Shown: positions 16,581 to 23,766 of the stretch, one piece after another | How positions within the stretch are numbered: the first letter of the stretch is position 1 | Layout: each line of letters starts with the position of its first letter | Assembly: GCA_905235745.1 (NCBI GenBank) | Contig: CAJOMN010000012.1 | Coordinates: 1 to 50,210 of the forward strand | Direction of reading: 5' to 3' | Length of the DNA stretch: 50,210 nt | Origin: an uncultured Lachnospiraceae bacterium | Lineage (GTDB): Bacteria; Bacillota; Clostridia; Lachnospirales; Lachnospiraceae | Notes under the pieces: generated by a model | Database searches by the model: none | The model's input: only the letters and a program-made list of their open reading frames with translations | Told to the model about the DNA's origin: nothing | Made by a program: the position numbers and the translations under genes

Positions 16581-17504
16581 CTACTGGTAGAGAGCAATAC
16601 TTACAATATTCCCTCCGACCTCAAAGACGGAATTGATGTCGAGCATCGGTCTGTTGGTTACACCCGAGTAGCCCGAATAAATACCGTAGATATATGCGGC
16701 TTTCCCAAGCATTTCCGCTTTCAACAGGTCATATTTATCCTTGCTGCAGCTGCATCTCATATACCACTGATATCCGTCACAGTCGTTTACCAGTACGGCA
16801 AGGCTGTACACCGAACCGGACTGTTTGACCGGCTGGATATCCATTATTGTTCCCAGCAGATATACCGGAGTCCCGCCCAGTTTGTTCTCGGAGTTGTATG
16901 AATTGTACGTCGCAAAATCCGCATACCGGAATCCCGCGCTTGACGGGCGCGGTACGGTAACAGGCTTTTCTCCTCTTTTGGGATTCGTCTTGGAGTAAAA
17001 TTTGTTCTTTCTCTGCCTCTCCGTCATCAATTCCCCGGATGAACTGCCCGAAGATGAAGATGAACTCTTGGATGTTGTGGTTTTGGATGTTGTGGTCTTG
17101 GACGTCGTACTTTTTGACGTTGTGCTCTTTGAGTCGCTTTCAACATCGTCGTTTGAGCTGTCCGATGCGGAACTGTTTGATTTTGTCGTCGAATTACTCT
17201 TGGTATCGAAGGGCAGGTCGCCTATAGTCAGCTTTGCCGCATCGTCCGGATCGAGACCCTCATTCTTCGCGCATACTTCGCACATCTTCCGGCCGTCTGA
17301 CAGAGCGGTTTCCAAAGCGGTGCCCTTGGGTGAAGTTACCTCCTCACAATCATTGGTCAGGTGATAACGATCATCATTGGAAGAAATATATACAACGGTT
17401 TTCTCATCAATTGTCATTGCATCCGTATCCACGGAAAAGGCTGCTGACATAAACAGTACTGCTGTAAATACAAATAAGCTCTCATTTATTAACTTTCGAA
17501 GCAT
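16581..17504 (-). CDS. Secreted protein with Cys/His N-domain, Ser/Thr linker and OB-like C-domain
   Basis: A 307-residue exported protein. After a signal peptide (about residues 1-30) comes VVYISSNDDRYHLTNDCEEV, then GRKMCEVC, a small Cys/His domain resembling the metal-binding knuckle found beside secreted nucleases. A long Ser/Thr/Lys linker with 5-residue repeats follows (about 115-165). The C-terminal domain (about 180-307) contains GFRYADFATYNSYNSENKLG, TPVYLLGTIMDIQ and LVNDCDGYQWYMRC, a pattern I associate with OB-fold modules of extracellular clostridial proteins. Function unknown. GGAGG precedes the ATG. It converges on the ECF gene with one base between stops. Confidence 0.75.
   Translation of the reverse strand: MLRKLINESLFVFTAVLFMSAAFSVDTDAMTIDEKTVVYISSNDDRYHLTNDCEEVTSPKGTALETALSDGRKMCEVCAKNEGLDPDDAAKLTIGDLPFDTKSNSTTKSNSSASDSSNDDVESDSKSTTSKSTTSKTTTSKTTTSKSSSSSSGSSSGELMTERQRKNKFYSKTNPKRGEKPVTVPRPSSAGFRYADFATYNSYNSENKLGGTPVYLLGTIMDIQPVKQSGSVYSLAVLVNDCDGYQWYMRCSCSKDKYDLLKAEMLGKAAYIYGIYSGYSGVTNRPMLDINSVFEVGGNIVSIALYQ
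17071..17130 (-). repeat. Four 15-bp tandem repeats encoding Thr/Ser/Lys pentads
   Basis: Units begin at 17071, 17086, 17101 and 17116 and differ at a few positions. They encode the TTSKS/TTSKT linker of the secreted protein. Slippage could change copy number without breaking the frame. Confidence 0.85.
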
Positions 17505-17548
17505 AATATGTCTACCTCCGCACTTCCAATCTCATTCACAGCATTATA

Positions 17549-18934
17549 TCATACCATAAACGAAATATCTGCGGTAACTTTTTTGCCGCTCTCCCGTTTT
17601 ACGGATATCGTCGCAGAACCGTCCCTTGTGGGAAGGCCGGTGATAACCGCTTCATTCATTCCCGCAGGAAGGTATGGAGCGGATGTTATTGCGCCGTCCG
17701 AATAGCTGATCCCGGCAATCCCGTACAGGATCATCGCAAGAAATGCCGTGGCGCTCCATGTCTGTTTGGAACATGAATCCCACAGTTTCATACTGCCGTG
17801 CTGTTCCTGAAGACCGCCGTAGATCTCTCCCGTATCCGGATGGTAGATCTCCGCAAAATGCATGTCGCGAGTGGCACGCTCGGCCATCTTCATTAACTCG
17901 AGGTCAAATCCCTTGCCGTAGCCGGCCTTTTTCATTGCCAGAGCCCAGAACCCCTCCGCGTGAGGCCATATTGTTCCGCAATGCCTCCCGTATGTTCTTC
18001 TGCTGCGCCCGTCCGGAAGCGTCTCCTCTCCCGCGTAGCGCGGAAATGCCGGCCATACAACAGGGATCCCTTCAGCGCTTACATATGTGTTCTCTATTAT
18101 GCTCGCGGTCTTTTTCTCATCCGCAATGTCCGACAGGATGGCAAAGCTCAATCCGAGCGCTTCCGCGTAGTCACATTTTCCTGCATGATCGAAAAAATAA
18201 TCATAGCGGCCGGTTCCGGTATTCCAGAAATACTTGTTGATATTCTCTTTGAGAGAAGCCGCGCGGGTGCGCCACGTGTCTGCCTTATCCGCCATGATAC
18301 CGGCCTTGTCTGCCATACCGGCAGCGGCAAGATATGCCTCGTAATATGTGATATTGGTGGAAAGCGCCTTGATGGGAATGCCGTATCCCTTCCCGATGCG
18401 TTCATCCGGGTTATGATCCGGCCATTCGAGTATTCCCGAATAAAGCCTGCCCGGCTTCGCATATCTGTCCGGATAGGCGGCAACACCGTCCCCGTATACA
18501 GCCGGACCGCGGAACAGTCCGAATTCATCATCGAATTCCTCTGCCTCAAGCTGCCTGAAAGTATTGTCCGAAACGGTAACCGCAAATTCCCTGAATGAGG
18601 CATCTGCCGTTATATCACAGAACCTGTCGGCGGCGATCACCCAGATGATCTTGTCCCAGTACTGGCCTCCGACACGGACTATCCCGTCATGCTCTTCCAG
18701 AACCGACATCATGGTATTCCCGGCTGTCTCCGGTTCCAATACAGCAACCGCGTTAACAGTATTGATCGCGGTATCGCGCGTCCACGGAGTGTCATAGTCA
18801 ATGCCGGCCATAACACAGACCTTCTCCTGCGTGAGAAGCCCGTCCTTAAAAGGAATACAGTTTGACCTTATATCGCCAAGAGCGATCCTTGCCGCCCTGT
18901 TGATCATTTCGTTGTCACAGTGAAAATTAACCAT
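17549..18934 (-). CDS. (alpha/alpha)6-barrel glycoside hydrolase, MGH1/GH63-like
   Basis: A 461-residue protein without signal peptide. DYDTPWTRDTAINTVNAVAV near the N-terminus, WPDHNPDERIGKGYGIPIKA, then PDGRSRRTYGRHCGTIWPHA and MKLWDSCSKQTWSATAFLAM are typical of six-hairpin glycosidases of the mannosylglycerate hydrolase/GH63/trehalase clan, with Asp and Glu acting as general acid and base. The exact substrate cannot be read. Cytoplasmic action on oligosaccharides is likely. GGAGG lies six bases before the ATG. Confidence 0.75.
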   Translation of the reverse strand: MVNFHCDNEMINRAARIALGDIRSNCIPFKDGLLTQEKVCVMAGIDYDTPWTRDTAINTVNAVAVLEPETAGNTMMSVLEEHDGIVRVGGQYWDKIIWVIAADRFCDITADASFREFAVTVSDNTFRQLEAEEFDDEFGLFRGPAVYGDGVAAYPDRYAKPGRLYSGILEWPDHNPDERIGKGYGIPIKALSTNITYYEAYLAAAGMADKAGIMADKADTWRTRAASLKENINKYFWNTGTGRYDYFFDHAGKCDYAEALGLSFAILSDIADEKKTASIIENTYVSAEGIPVVWPAFPRYAGEETLPDGRSRRTYGRHCGTIWPHAEGFWALAMKKAGYGKGFDLELMKMAERATRDMHFAEIYHPDTGEIYGGLQEQHGSMKLWDSCSKQTWSATAFLAMILYGIAGISYSDGAITSAPYLPAGMNEAVITGLPTRDGSATISVKRESGKKVTADISFMV

Positions 18935-19046
18935 TTTTTATCCTCCGCTATCCCCTTCACCCTGCTTGGAGGCGGGCGTCTCATCTTATCCGGTCATCCG
19001 GCGATAGACTGCCTTGAAATCTCCTACGGTAAAATATTCCTTCCGG

Positions 19047-19106
19047 TCATATCAATAATCAATAATAATAAACGTAAAAAAGAGAATCCCGTTTCCGCAG
19101 ATCCTC
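19047..19106 (-). repeat. Terminator repeat, copy 1 (orphan)
   Basis: On the minus strand GAGGATC / GATTCTC (one G-T pair) form a stem followed by TTTTTT, so it can act as a terminator. The next 34 bases (ACGTTTATTAT...TTGATTATTGATATGA) are nearly identical to those after the tRNA-Pro terminator at 23501-23562. About five in six bases match over 60 positions. No tRNA is found next to this copy. Confidence 0.7.
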
Positions 19107-19111
19107 AGCAC

Positions 19112-19166
19112 TTTGGGGTAGCCCTCGCCGGGAGCATCCGGCTTCAAAGAAGCAGGATACCCCAAA
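19112..19166 (-). other. Structured element between the HEPN relic and the orphan terminator
   Basis: The minus strand can form a 9-bp outer stem (TTTGGGGTA / TACCCCAAA) enclosing GCTTC-TTT-GAAGC and GCCGG...CCGGC hairpins, directly before a terminator. It may be the 3' end of the MNT/HEPN transcript or a small RNA of its own. No known RNA family is recognised. Confidence 0.35.
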
Positions 19167-19190
19167 AAGGTAACCAAAAAACAGTATCAA

Positions 19191-19444
19191 TCATTTGTAA
19201 CCATCCCTAACCAAATCAGAATACCACTGATCTGCTTCCATATAGCATTTCTTTAATGTATCTATTCTCACCACCATGTGGTCTTCTCGCAAGCCTGTTG
19301 TAGATGATATCCGCATTGACCCTTTATGGGTTTTGACATCTTTGCAGATACTTTTTCTGACTGATCTATAGAATACTTTGCCAACATAAGATCAGCTTTA
19401 ACCTGTTTCATCGAAAGCAAATCTTTTGTATTAACTACGGGCAT
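19191..19444 (-). pseudogene. HEPN-domain gene broken by internal deletion and frameshift
   Basis: ATG 19444 opens a frame reading MPVVNTKDLLSMKQVKADLM through YHLQQACEKT and then stops at 19268 after only 58 codons. A different frame continues with RIDTLKKCYMEADQWYSDLV and RDGYK, ending at 19191. The first part matches the N-terminal helices and the QQA.EK helix of HEPN proteins, the second their C-terminal end. Roughly 40-50 central residues, where the Rx4-6H catalytic motif lies, are missing. It overlaps the MNT gene by 14 bases, the normal operon arrangement of MNT/HEPN toxin-antitoxin pairs. Confidence 0.7.
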
Positions 19445-19799
19445 ATATTAACTCTCCATTTTCTATGTCATTCATGATCAAGCCCTTATACTGCTTACCG
19501 GACACAAAGTACAGAAGATCATATGACTGTCCGGAATCATCAAATGTATATATCTGTGTGGTAAATCTGTCATACTTTTTCGAGCGTAACGCTTTATATT
19601 CCGTCTCGCTTCCAAAAATGGCAAGATCAATATCCGACTCATTTTTACATTTGTTGCCGGTACACGAGCCAAATAGAACAATTTTATCGATCAAATCACA
19701 TTGACCCGCGGCATCTATGACATTTCGTATGTATTTTTCTTTTATCTCAGCGACCTTAAAAGTCTTATTCTGAATAGTTGTTGTTTTCACTCGACACAT
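19431..19799 (-). CDS. MNT-type nucleotidyltransferase (antitoxin of a HEPN pair)
   Basis: A 122-residue protein. DKIVLFGSCTGNK followed by NESDIDLAIFG gives the GS-x9-D-x-D signature of minimal nucleotidyltransferases (GS 44-45, Asp56 and Asp58). In MNT/HEPN systems this protein AMPylates or otherwise blocks the HEPN RNase. It appears intact although its partner is broken. ATG 19799 or the GTG three codons later may be the start; neither has a strong ribosome site (AATAGGT). Confidence 0.8.
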   Translation of the reverse strand: MCRVKTTTIQNKTFKVAEIKEKYIRNVIDAAGQCDLIDKIVLFGSCTGNKCKNESDIDLAIFGSETEYKALRSKKYDRFTTQIYTFDDSGQSYDLLYFVSGKQYKGLIMNDIENGELIYARS

Positions 19800-19838
19800 A
19801 TCTAATACCTATTCGCGCAAGTATTATGTTTCATTGAC

Positions 19839-19866
19839 ATTTTATCACATGTAATCCGTATTACAA
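19839..19866 (-). promoter_or_regulatory. Promoter of the MNT/HEPN unit with an operator-like dyad
   Basis: Minus strand TTGTAA (19861-19866), 16-bp spacer, TAAAAT (19839-19844). The spacer and -35 edge hold GTAAT-CCGT-ATTAC (19851-19864), placed as expected for autoregulation of a toxin-antitoxin operon. Confidence 0.5.
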
Positions 19867-19927
19867 TATATGAATTAGGCATTTCAAGCTTACATCAGGC
19901 TTGACGAGAAACTTACCCCGCATAAGC

Positions 19928-19966
19928 TCAGACGTACATTTCGTTATATACTTTTTCGATATCCAT
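19928..19966 (-). CDS. 12-codon ORF with a perfect Shine-Dalgarno sequence
   Basis: AGAAGGAGGTGA sits four bases before ATG 19966, and the frame reads MDIEKVYNEMYV then TGA. A shifted frame continues SELMRGKFLVKPDVSLKCL. It may be a leader peptide, or the first codons of a gene lost to a frameshift and deletion. The ribosome site is among the strongest in the window, which argues that something was or is translated here. Confidence 0.35.
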   Translation of the reverse strand: MDIEKVYNEMYV

Positions 19967-20046
19967 CGGCTTCACCTCCTTCTGTATATATGACAACACA
20001 GTTTCAAAAACGTTACAATCATATCCAAAAAATATTTACAAATAAT

Positions 20047-20075
20047 GCGACCGTCCGTAACATACAGACAGTCGC
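20047..20075 (-). terminator. Terminator-like hairpin
   Basis: Minus strand GCGACTGTC / GACGGTCGC (one G-T pair) with an 11-base loop, followed by ATTATTTG and, after a gap, a TATTTTTT run. Upstream of the 12-codon ORF. The palindrome GATACAAT-A-ATTGTATC (20085-20101) lies just before it. Confidence 0.5.
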
Positions 20076-20300
20076 TCTAATATTGATACAATAATTGTAT
20101 CCCTTATTGCATAACGATAGATCAGCGCCTACTGAAAGCGACGGCATCTGATCAAACAGTTCCCAAAGTAGGCTCCGGGTTTTCAGATTGGGATCTGGTT
20201 CCATCTGTTTCTTTTTATTCTTTGCCTCTTCAATAGTGGTGGGCAACTCATTATATATATATTTCAAAAATCGGCTATCATATGACATAAAATGACTATA

Positions 20301-20334
20301 AACAAATAATCGGGCCACGCTTTCCGTGACCCGA
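20301..20334 (-). terminator. Terminator of the coiled-coil protein operon
   Basis: Minus strand TCGGGTCACG / CGTGGCCCGA (one G-T pair), 5-base loop, then TTATTTGTTT. It follows the 27-codon ORF at 20391-20474. Confidence 0.75.
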
Positions 20335-20390
20335 CCAGTCTATATTGAATGGTAGTACCAATCAATATACATTATGAGTTTGATTCACTG

Positions 20391-20474
20391 TTACGCTTCT
20401 GGATTTGTAGCAGCTGCATTGTGTGTTGTAAGATAATCCAGTTTCGCTTTGGAAACATTAGTGAGAACACGCAT
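20391..20474 (-). CDS. 27-residue ORF downstream of the coiled-coil protein
   Basis: The frame MRVLTNVSKAKLDYLTTHNA then AATNPEA starts at ATG 20474, nine bases after GAGG, and 23 bases beyond the stop of the 321-residue gene. A terminator follows, so it fits as the last cistron of that unit. No homologue is recognised. There is no signal peptide and no Gly-Gly leader, so a bacteriocin is not obvious. Confidence 0.4.
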   Translation of the reverse strand: MRVLTNVSKAKLDYLTTHNAAATNPEA

Positions 20475-20497
20475 ATTATTCACATCCTCTAATAATA

Positions 20498-21463
20498 TTA
20501 TGATCTTTCATCAACCGTAGCACCCTTCATGTCTTCTTCTACGAGTGCCAGTTTGTTCATCATATCCTTAATATCTTTCTGGGCATCGTTTATGTTGGTT
20601 GCTGTAACATTAAGATCCCGGGCAGATTCCACGATGTCTTCGGTAAGTTCTTCTTCCTTACGTCTTTCCCTAGCAGCATCGATCTTCTCATGCAGTTCTT
20701 CTTCCTTCTCCTGTTTCTCCTTGGCCTTTTCTTCTGCTTCCTTGGCTTCTTCGTCGATATGCTCTTTTGCCTCATCAACAAGCATGCCCATGATCTCTTT
20801 CGATGCAGCTTCCTCAATAGCATCAGCTTTGTCCTGTGCTTTTAACATACCGGTATTCTTTTCAAGTTCTCTCTTTATCGCACTGATCGTAAGGTTTTCT
20901 TCTTCGATACCCTGTTTTGCTTCATATACCGCATCGAGATATGGTTTTTCATAATCAAGCATTTCCATGGATCTGCTCTGATACTCCGTAAGACCTTTTG
21001 CCTTGATCTTAGCGATCTCCTCCATATCCTCCTTAGTAAGTTGAACATCGGACCCCTTCTGATGTGCTCTGAACTCCTTCTCAAGAAGCTGAAGTTCTTT
21101 CTCTTCCCGACTGTTTGCGTCAATACCATACTCGTCCCGGAGGGCGGCACGATCTGATTCTATTTCGCTGATCGCCTTATTGGCATCATTCTGAACAGCT
21201 TTCAGACTTCTGATATGTTCGCTTCTTGCAGCAAGGTCTTCATCGATCTTCCGGTCATTAGCAAACGCATCCCCTATGATCTTCATTGCCTTTTTACGGG
21301 CTTCCTCCCGTTTGGCTGCAATTGGATCATTCTGCATGGCAAAAGAACTGCCGTTTATTGATATTCCGGATGATTTGGATGGATTATTGTTTGAACGTTC
21401 TGATGTATTCGATGTTCCAAATACGCCATCGTCCATAAAAAAGGATGTGTTATTGACCTTCAT
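20498..21463 (-). CDS. Uncharacterised coiled-coil protein, possible flagellar-type export cargo
   Basis: A 321-residue hydrophilic protein without signal peptide or membrane segment. The first 45 residues are Ser/Asn-rich and probably disordered (MKVNNTSFFMDDGVFGTSNT...). Residues about 50-321 are charged heptad-rich helix, strongest at 230-275 (EEAKEAEEKAKEKQEKEEEL). Disordered N-terminus plus coiled coil resembles substrates of flagellar-type export, but no family is recognised. CAAGGAGG lies seven bases before the ATG. Associated in place with a 75-residue protein and a 27-residue ORF. Confidence 0.7.
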   Translation of the reverse strand: MKVNNTSFFMDDGVFGTSNTSERSNNNPSKSSGISINGSSFAMQNDPIAAKREEARKKAMKIIGDAFANDRKIDEDLAARSEHIRSLKAVQNDANKAISEIESDRAALRDEYGIDANSREEKELQLLEKEFRAHQKGSDVQLTKEDMEEIAKIKAKGLTEYQSRSMEMLDYEKPYLDAVYEAKQGIEEENLTISAIKRELEKNTGMLKAQDKADAIEEAASKEIMGMLVDEAKEHIDEEAKEAEEKAKEKQEKEEELHEKIDAARERRKEEELTEDIVESARDLNVTATNINDAQKDIKDMMNKLALVEEDMKGATVDERS

Positions 21464-21561
21464 TTATTATCCTCCTTGATCATATGGACCCGAACTCCTT
21501 TTCGGATCAGACACTATTATTGCTTATCTTTAGTATATATCGACATGTCCTAATGAAATGT

Positions 21562-21789
21562 TTATAGACATGCTGCCTCTTCAAAATAATCAAGGACATC
21601 TTTATTCATGTCATCAAATCCGACAGGATCGTTTAATACTCCTATTCCGGCTCCAAATCGATTATTCTTATTTGAATAATTATTCGAGGTCACAGGGGAT
21701 GACATCTTTTTCATCATTTCTATAATAAGCTGAACTGTGTCATCCGGCATGTTGTTTATCATATTGGCGGCTTCCTGTTGTAATGTCAT
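21562..21789 (-). CDS. Small antitoxin-like helical protein
   Basis: A 75-residue protein starting MTLQQEAANMINNMPDDTVQ, then LIIEMMKKM. The opening (Q.A..MI..MPD..V..II.MM) resembles small DUF2281/antitoxin-like proteins widespread in Firmicutes. The second half has an NPVGFDDMNKDVLDYFEEA-like acidic helix. AGGAGGTGATTTGG precedes the ATG at 21789, which is why the in-frame ATG three codons earlier is rejected. No toxin is adjacent. Confidence 0.6.
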   Translation of the reverse strand: MTLQQEAANMINNMPDDTVQLIIEMMKKMSSPVTSNNYSNKNNRFGAGIGVLNDPVGFDDMNKDVLDYFEEAACL

Positions 21790-21954
21790 CCAAATCACCT
21801 CCTACCGCCTTGATAGTACCATAAATACGGGCTTTGTTCAATCGCCAGCACATGTGCTATTTCAAGCAAGTATAATCATTATATTTCTGCATCCTTTGCA
21901 GATCTGTTTAGGAACCAGATAACTCCTGTTGTCCTTAAAAGATCACAAATTATA

Positions 21955-22878
21955 CTAATTCTTCGGTTTCAGCCAGATGTCAAGATCAACTTCCCCTCTA
22001 ACACCTGTAACATTCCCGGTATTGGAATATTGCCAGAAAACAAAGTTATAGGGCGTTTGAGGTACGTCTTCATAATCGGCATACCAGATATCAATATCAG
22101 ATAATTCTTCTAAGTTAAGTTCAAAGGCTTCCCATAACATGTTGCTGTAAATCATCGGAGTATAGCCCGCTTCTTTAATTGTTCTGCAGAACTCTTTAGT
22201 ATTCTTTGTGAATTGTTCAGCACTTACGTTGTCCGTTCTTGCCTCATCGTCCAGAATACTCTCCGGATCATATACAATCGGAAGCTCAAGTTCGCGGCCA
22301 TTTAAGATTTTCAAAACAAACTCTGCCTCTTCTACAGCCTCTTCCTCGCTGATTGCCTGTGCAAAGAAGTATACTCCTACAGAAAGCCCCGCGGCTTTCG
22401 CCTTTTCATAATTCTGTTCAAATGTTCGATCCTGATTAAGTGAACCTTCCTTTCCATACCCCCTGTAGCCAATTCTCAGAATAGCAAAATCATATCCCTG
22501 ATCTTTGACGCTTTTCCAGTCAATACTACTCTGGTGATGGGAAACATCTATACCAAGTTCGTAGTCATACCCATCATCATCGTACTGAAGTTTATCACCA
22601 TCATGAATGAACTTATCATTACTAAAGGGATTGGACGGAATAGAAGGATTGATCGTCGTCTGATATTCCTCTCCAAAAACGTCTCTGAAAATCAGTATCT
22701 CAGGTTCATCGCTTGTTTGCTGATCCCGGTCATTGCTTTGAAGTGTATACTCATCGTGTGTCACAAGGATTTGAGGCTCTGTCTCTGTTGGTTTCGCATC
22801 CACCCTATCCTTGCCGCATCCGCAAAGCAGAACAGCAAACAAAATAGGAATCCATTTGTATCCGTATTTCCTTATCAA
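21955..22878 (-). CDS. GH25 muramidase (lysozyme) lipoprotein
   Basis: A 307-residue lipoprotein: lipobox LCGC with Cys21 and a Ser/Asp/Gln-rich spacer to about residue 105. The catalytic GH25 domain starts at GIDVSHHQSSIDW, with AILRIGYRGYG, SVGVYFFAQAIS, PIVYDPES and VFWQYSNTGNV supplying the Asp/Glu active-site strands. It cleaves the MurNAc-GlcNAc bond of peptidoglycan outside the cell. The start is TTG, with TGGAGG eight bases upstream. Transcribed in the same direction as its neighbours, but the flanking gaps exceed 90 bases. Confidence 0.92.
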   Translation of the reverse strand: MIRKYGYKWIPILFAVLLCGCGKDRVDAKPTETEPQILVTHDEYTLQSNDRDQQTSDEPEILIFRDVFGEEYQTTINPSIPSNPFSNDKFIHDGDKLQYDDDGYDYELGIDVSHHQSSIDWKSVKDQGYDFAILRIGYRGYGKEGSLNQDRTFEQNYEKAKAAGLSVGVYFFAQAISEEEAVEEAEFVLKILNGRELELPIVYDPESILDDEARTDNVSAEQFTKNTKEFCRTIKEAGYTPMIYSNMLWEAFELNLEELSDIDIWYADYEDVPQTPYNFVFWQYSNTGNVTGVRGEVDLDIWLKPKN

Positions 22879-22972
22879 TTATTTACCTCCAGGTATTCCG
22901 CAAAGTTGCGGGGCGGCTTCTTGGAATCCGGTAAGAATATCTACAGCATCATAGAACCGCACTCGTCGCATG

Positions 22973-23479
22973 TTATACAAATTCGGATTGTACATGAAGA
23001 ATGTCGTTGAAATAGTTATTGGCTATCATGAACATCCCCATAGTCGTAAGAACGACAAGACCCTCTTCCCCGATCCTTTCTTTTATCCGGTCAAATAGTT
23101 CCTCCGGGATATTCTTTCTGTCCCTGACTATAGCCTGTGCGTATTCGATCACAAGCTCCTCTTCTTCTGTGTATTCGACATTGTTGATGTCGATCCCGAT
23201 CGATTCCATGTATTTTTTATAATATGTCGTACATACAAGGCAGTCATTCTCAACAGAGATGGCGTATTCAAACAGGTTGGCGGCTCTTGGTGAGATAAAT
23301 TTTTGCAGTTCTGCGCTCATCTCATAGCTCTTGCCCTCCAAGGCCAGAAATGCCGGAACATTATGAAGGAGCGTCCTCTTTTCATTTGTGATCGTATGTC
23401 CGTCCTCCAAATGTTTTTTCACAGCTTCTTTTACTTCATCAGATGCATTGTCTACATCTACAAGACTTACTATTCCCAT
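22973..23479 (-). CDS. AhpD/carboxymuconolactone-decarboxylase-like protein
   Basis: A 168-residue all-helical protein. It contains NLFEYAISVENDCLVCTTYY with Cys80 and Cys83, the CxxC of AhpD-like alkylhydroperoxidase proteins, but lacks the usual His four residues later (Tyr-Lys-Lys instead). Low-level peroxide or thiol redox chemistry is the family role; the missing His makes catalysis uncertain. GAGGTG precedes the ATG. Its 5' flank runs straight into the tRNA-Pro terminator repeat. Confidence 0.7.
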   Translation of the reverse strand: MGIVSLVDVDNASDEVKEAVKKHLEDGHTITNEKRTLLHNVPAFLALEGKSYEMSAELQKFISPRAANLFEYAISVENDCLVCTTYYKKYMESIGIDINNVEYTEEEELVIEYAQAIVRDRKNIPEELFDRIKERIGEEGLVVLTTMGMFMIANNYFNDILHVQSEFV

Positions 23480-23500
23480 AAAGCACCTCGTATTAAACAG

Positions 23501-23562
23501 TCATATCAATAATCAAAGATAATAAACGTAAAAACGAGGATCCCGGTCTCCGGAGTCCTCGT
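23501..23562 (-). terminator. tRNA-Pro terminator, copy 2 of the duplicated repeat
   Basis: Minus strand ACGAGGA / TCCTCGT stem (arms 23556-23562 and 23534-23540) with an inner GC-rich loop, then TTTTTA. The following bases repeat those at 19047-19080. Confidence 0.88.
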
Positions 23563-23572
23563 AAATACTGAA

Positions 23573-23647
23573 TCGGAGTGACAAGATTCGAACTTGCGGC
23601 CTCTACCTCCCTAAGGTAGCGCTCTAGCCAAACTGAGCCACACCCCG
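23573..23647 (-). tRNA. tRNA-Pro, anticodon AGG
   Basis: A 75-base tRNA: acceptor CGGGGTG / CACTCCG (one G-T pair), T8, D-arm GGCTCAG...GAGC, anticodon stem CTACC / GGTAG around TTAGGGA, giving AGG. The T-loop is GTTCGAATC and the discriminator A. CCA is not encoded. Promoter and terminator are both visible. Confidence 0.95.
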
Positions 23648-23689
23648 ATCATCGGCAGGAAAGAGTTCTCTCCTGCACAAGCAAAAGAT

Positions 23690-23718
23690 ATTTTATCGAA
23701 ATCACGCTGTATTGTCAA
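23690..23718 (-). promoter_or_regulatory. tRNA-Pro promoter
   Basis: Minus strand TTGACA (23713-23718), 17-bp spacer, TAAAAT (23690-23695). The leader contains a GCAGGA...TCCTGC hairpin (23655-23676) that may guide 5' processing. Confidence 0.88.
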
Positions 23719-23766
23719 GCAATTTTATGCATGAATCACGTTTTCCGGCGCTCCCCGGACGCCTCC

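Noticed and set aside
17002-17364. Long plus-strand frame opposite the secreted protein gene
   Set aside because: It is the antisense of the Ser/Thr-rich linker; low-complexity composition explains the open frame.
19112-19166. SRP RNA, fluoride or cyclic-di-GMP riboswitch
   Set aside because: The conserved loops of those RNAs (for example the SRP GGAAG tetraloop region) are not present.
20019-20318. 99-codon open frame on the minus strand between two terminators
   Set aside because: No ribosome site, its 3' part contains the hairpin at 20047-20075, and no family resemblance is seen; kept out as a gene although the middle looks weakly protein-like.
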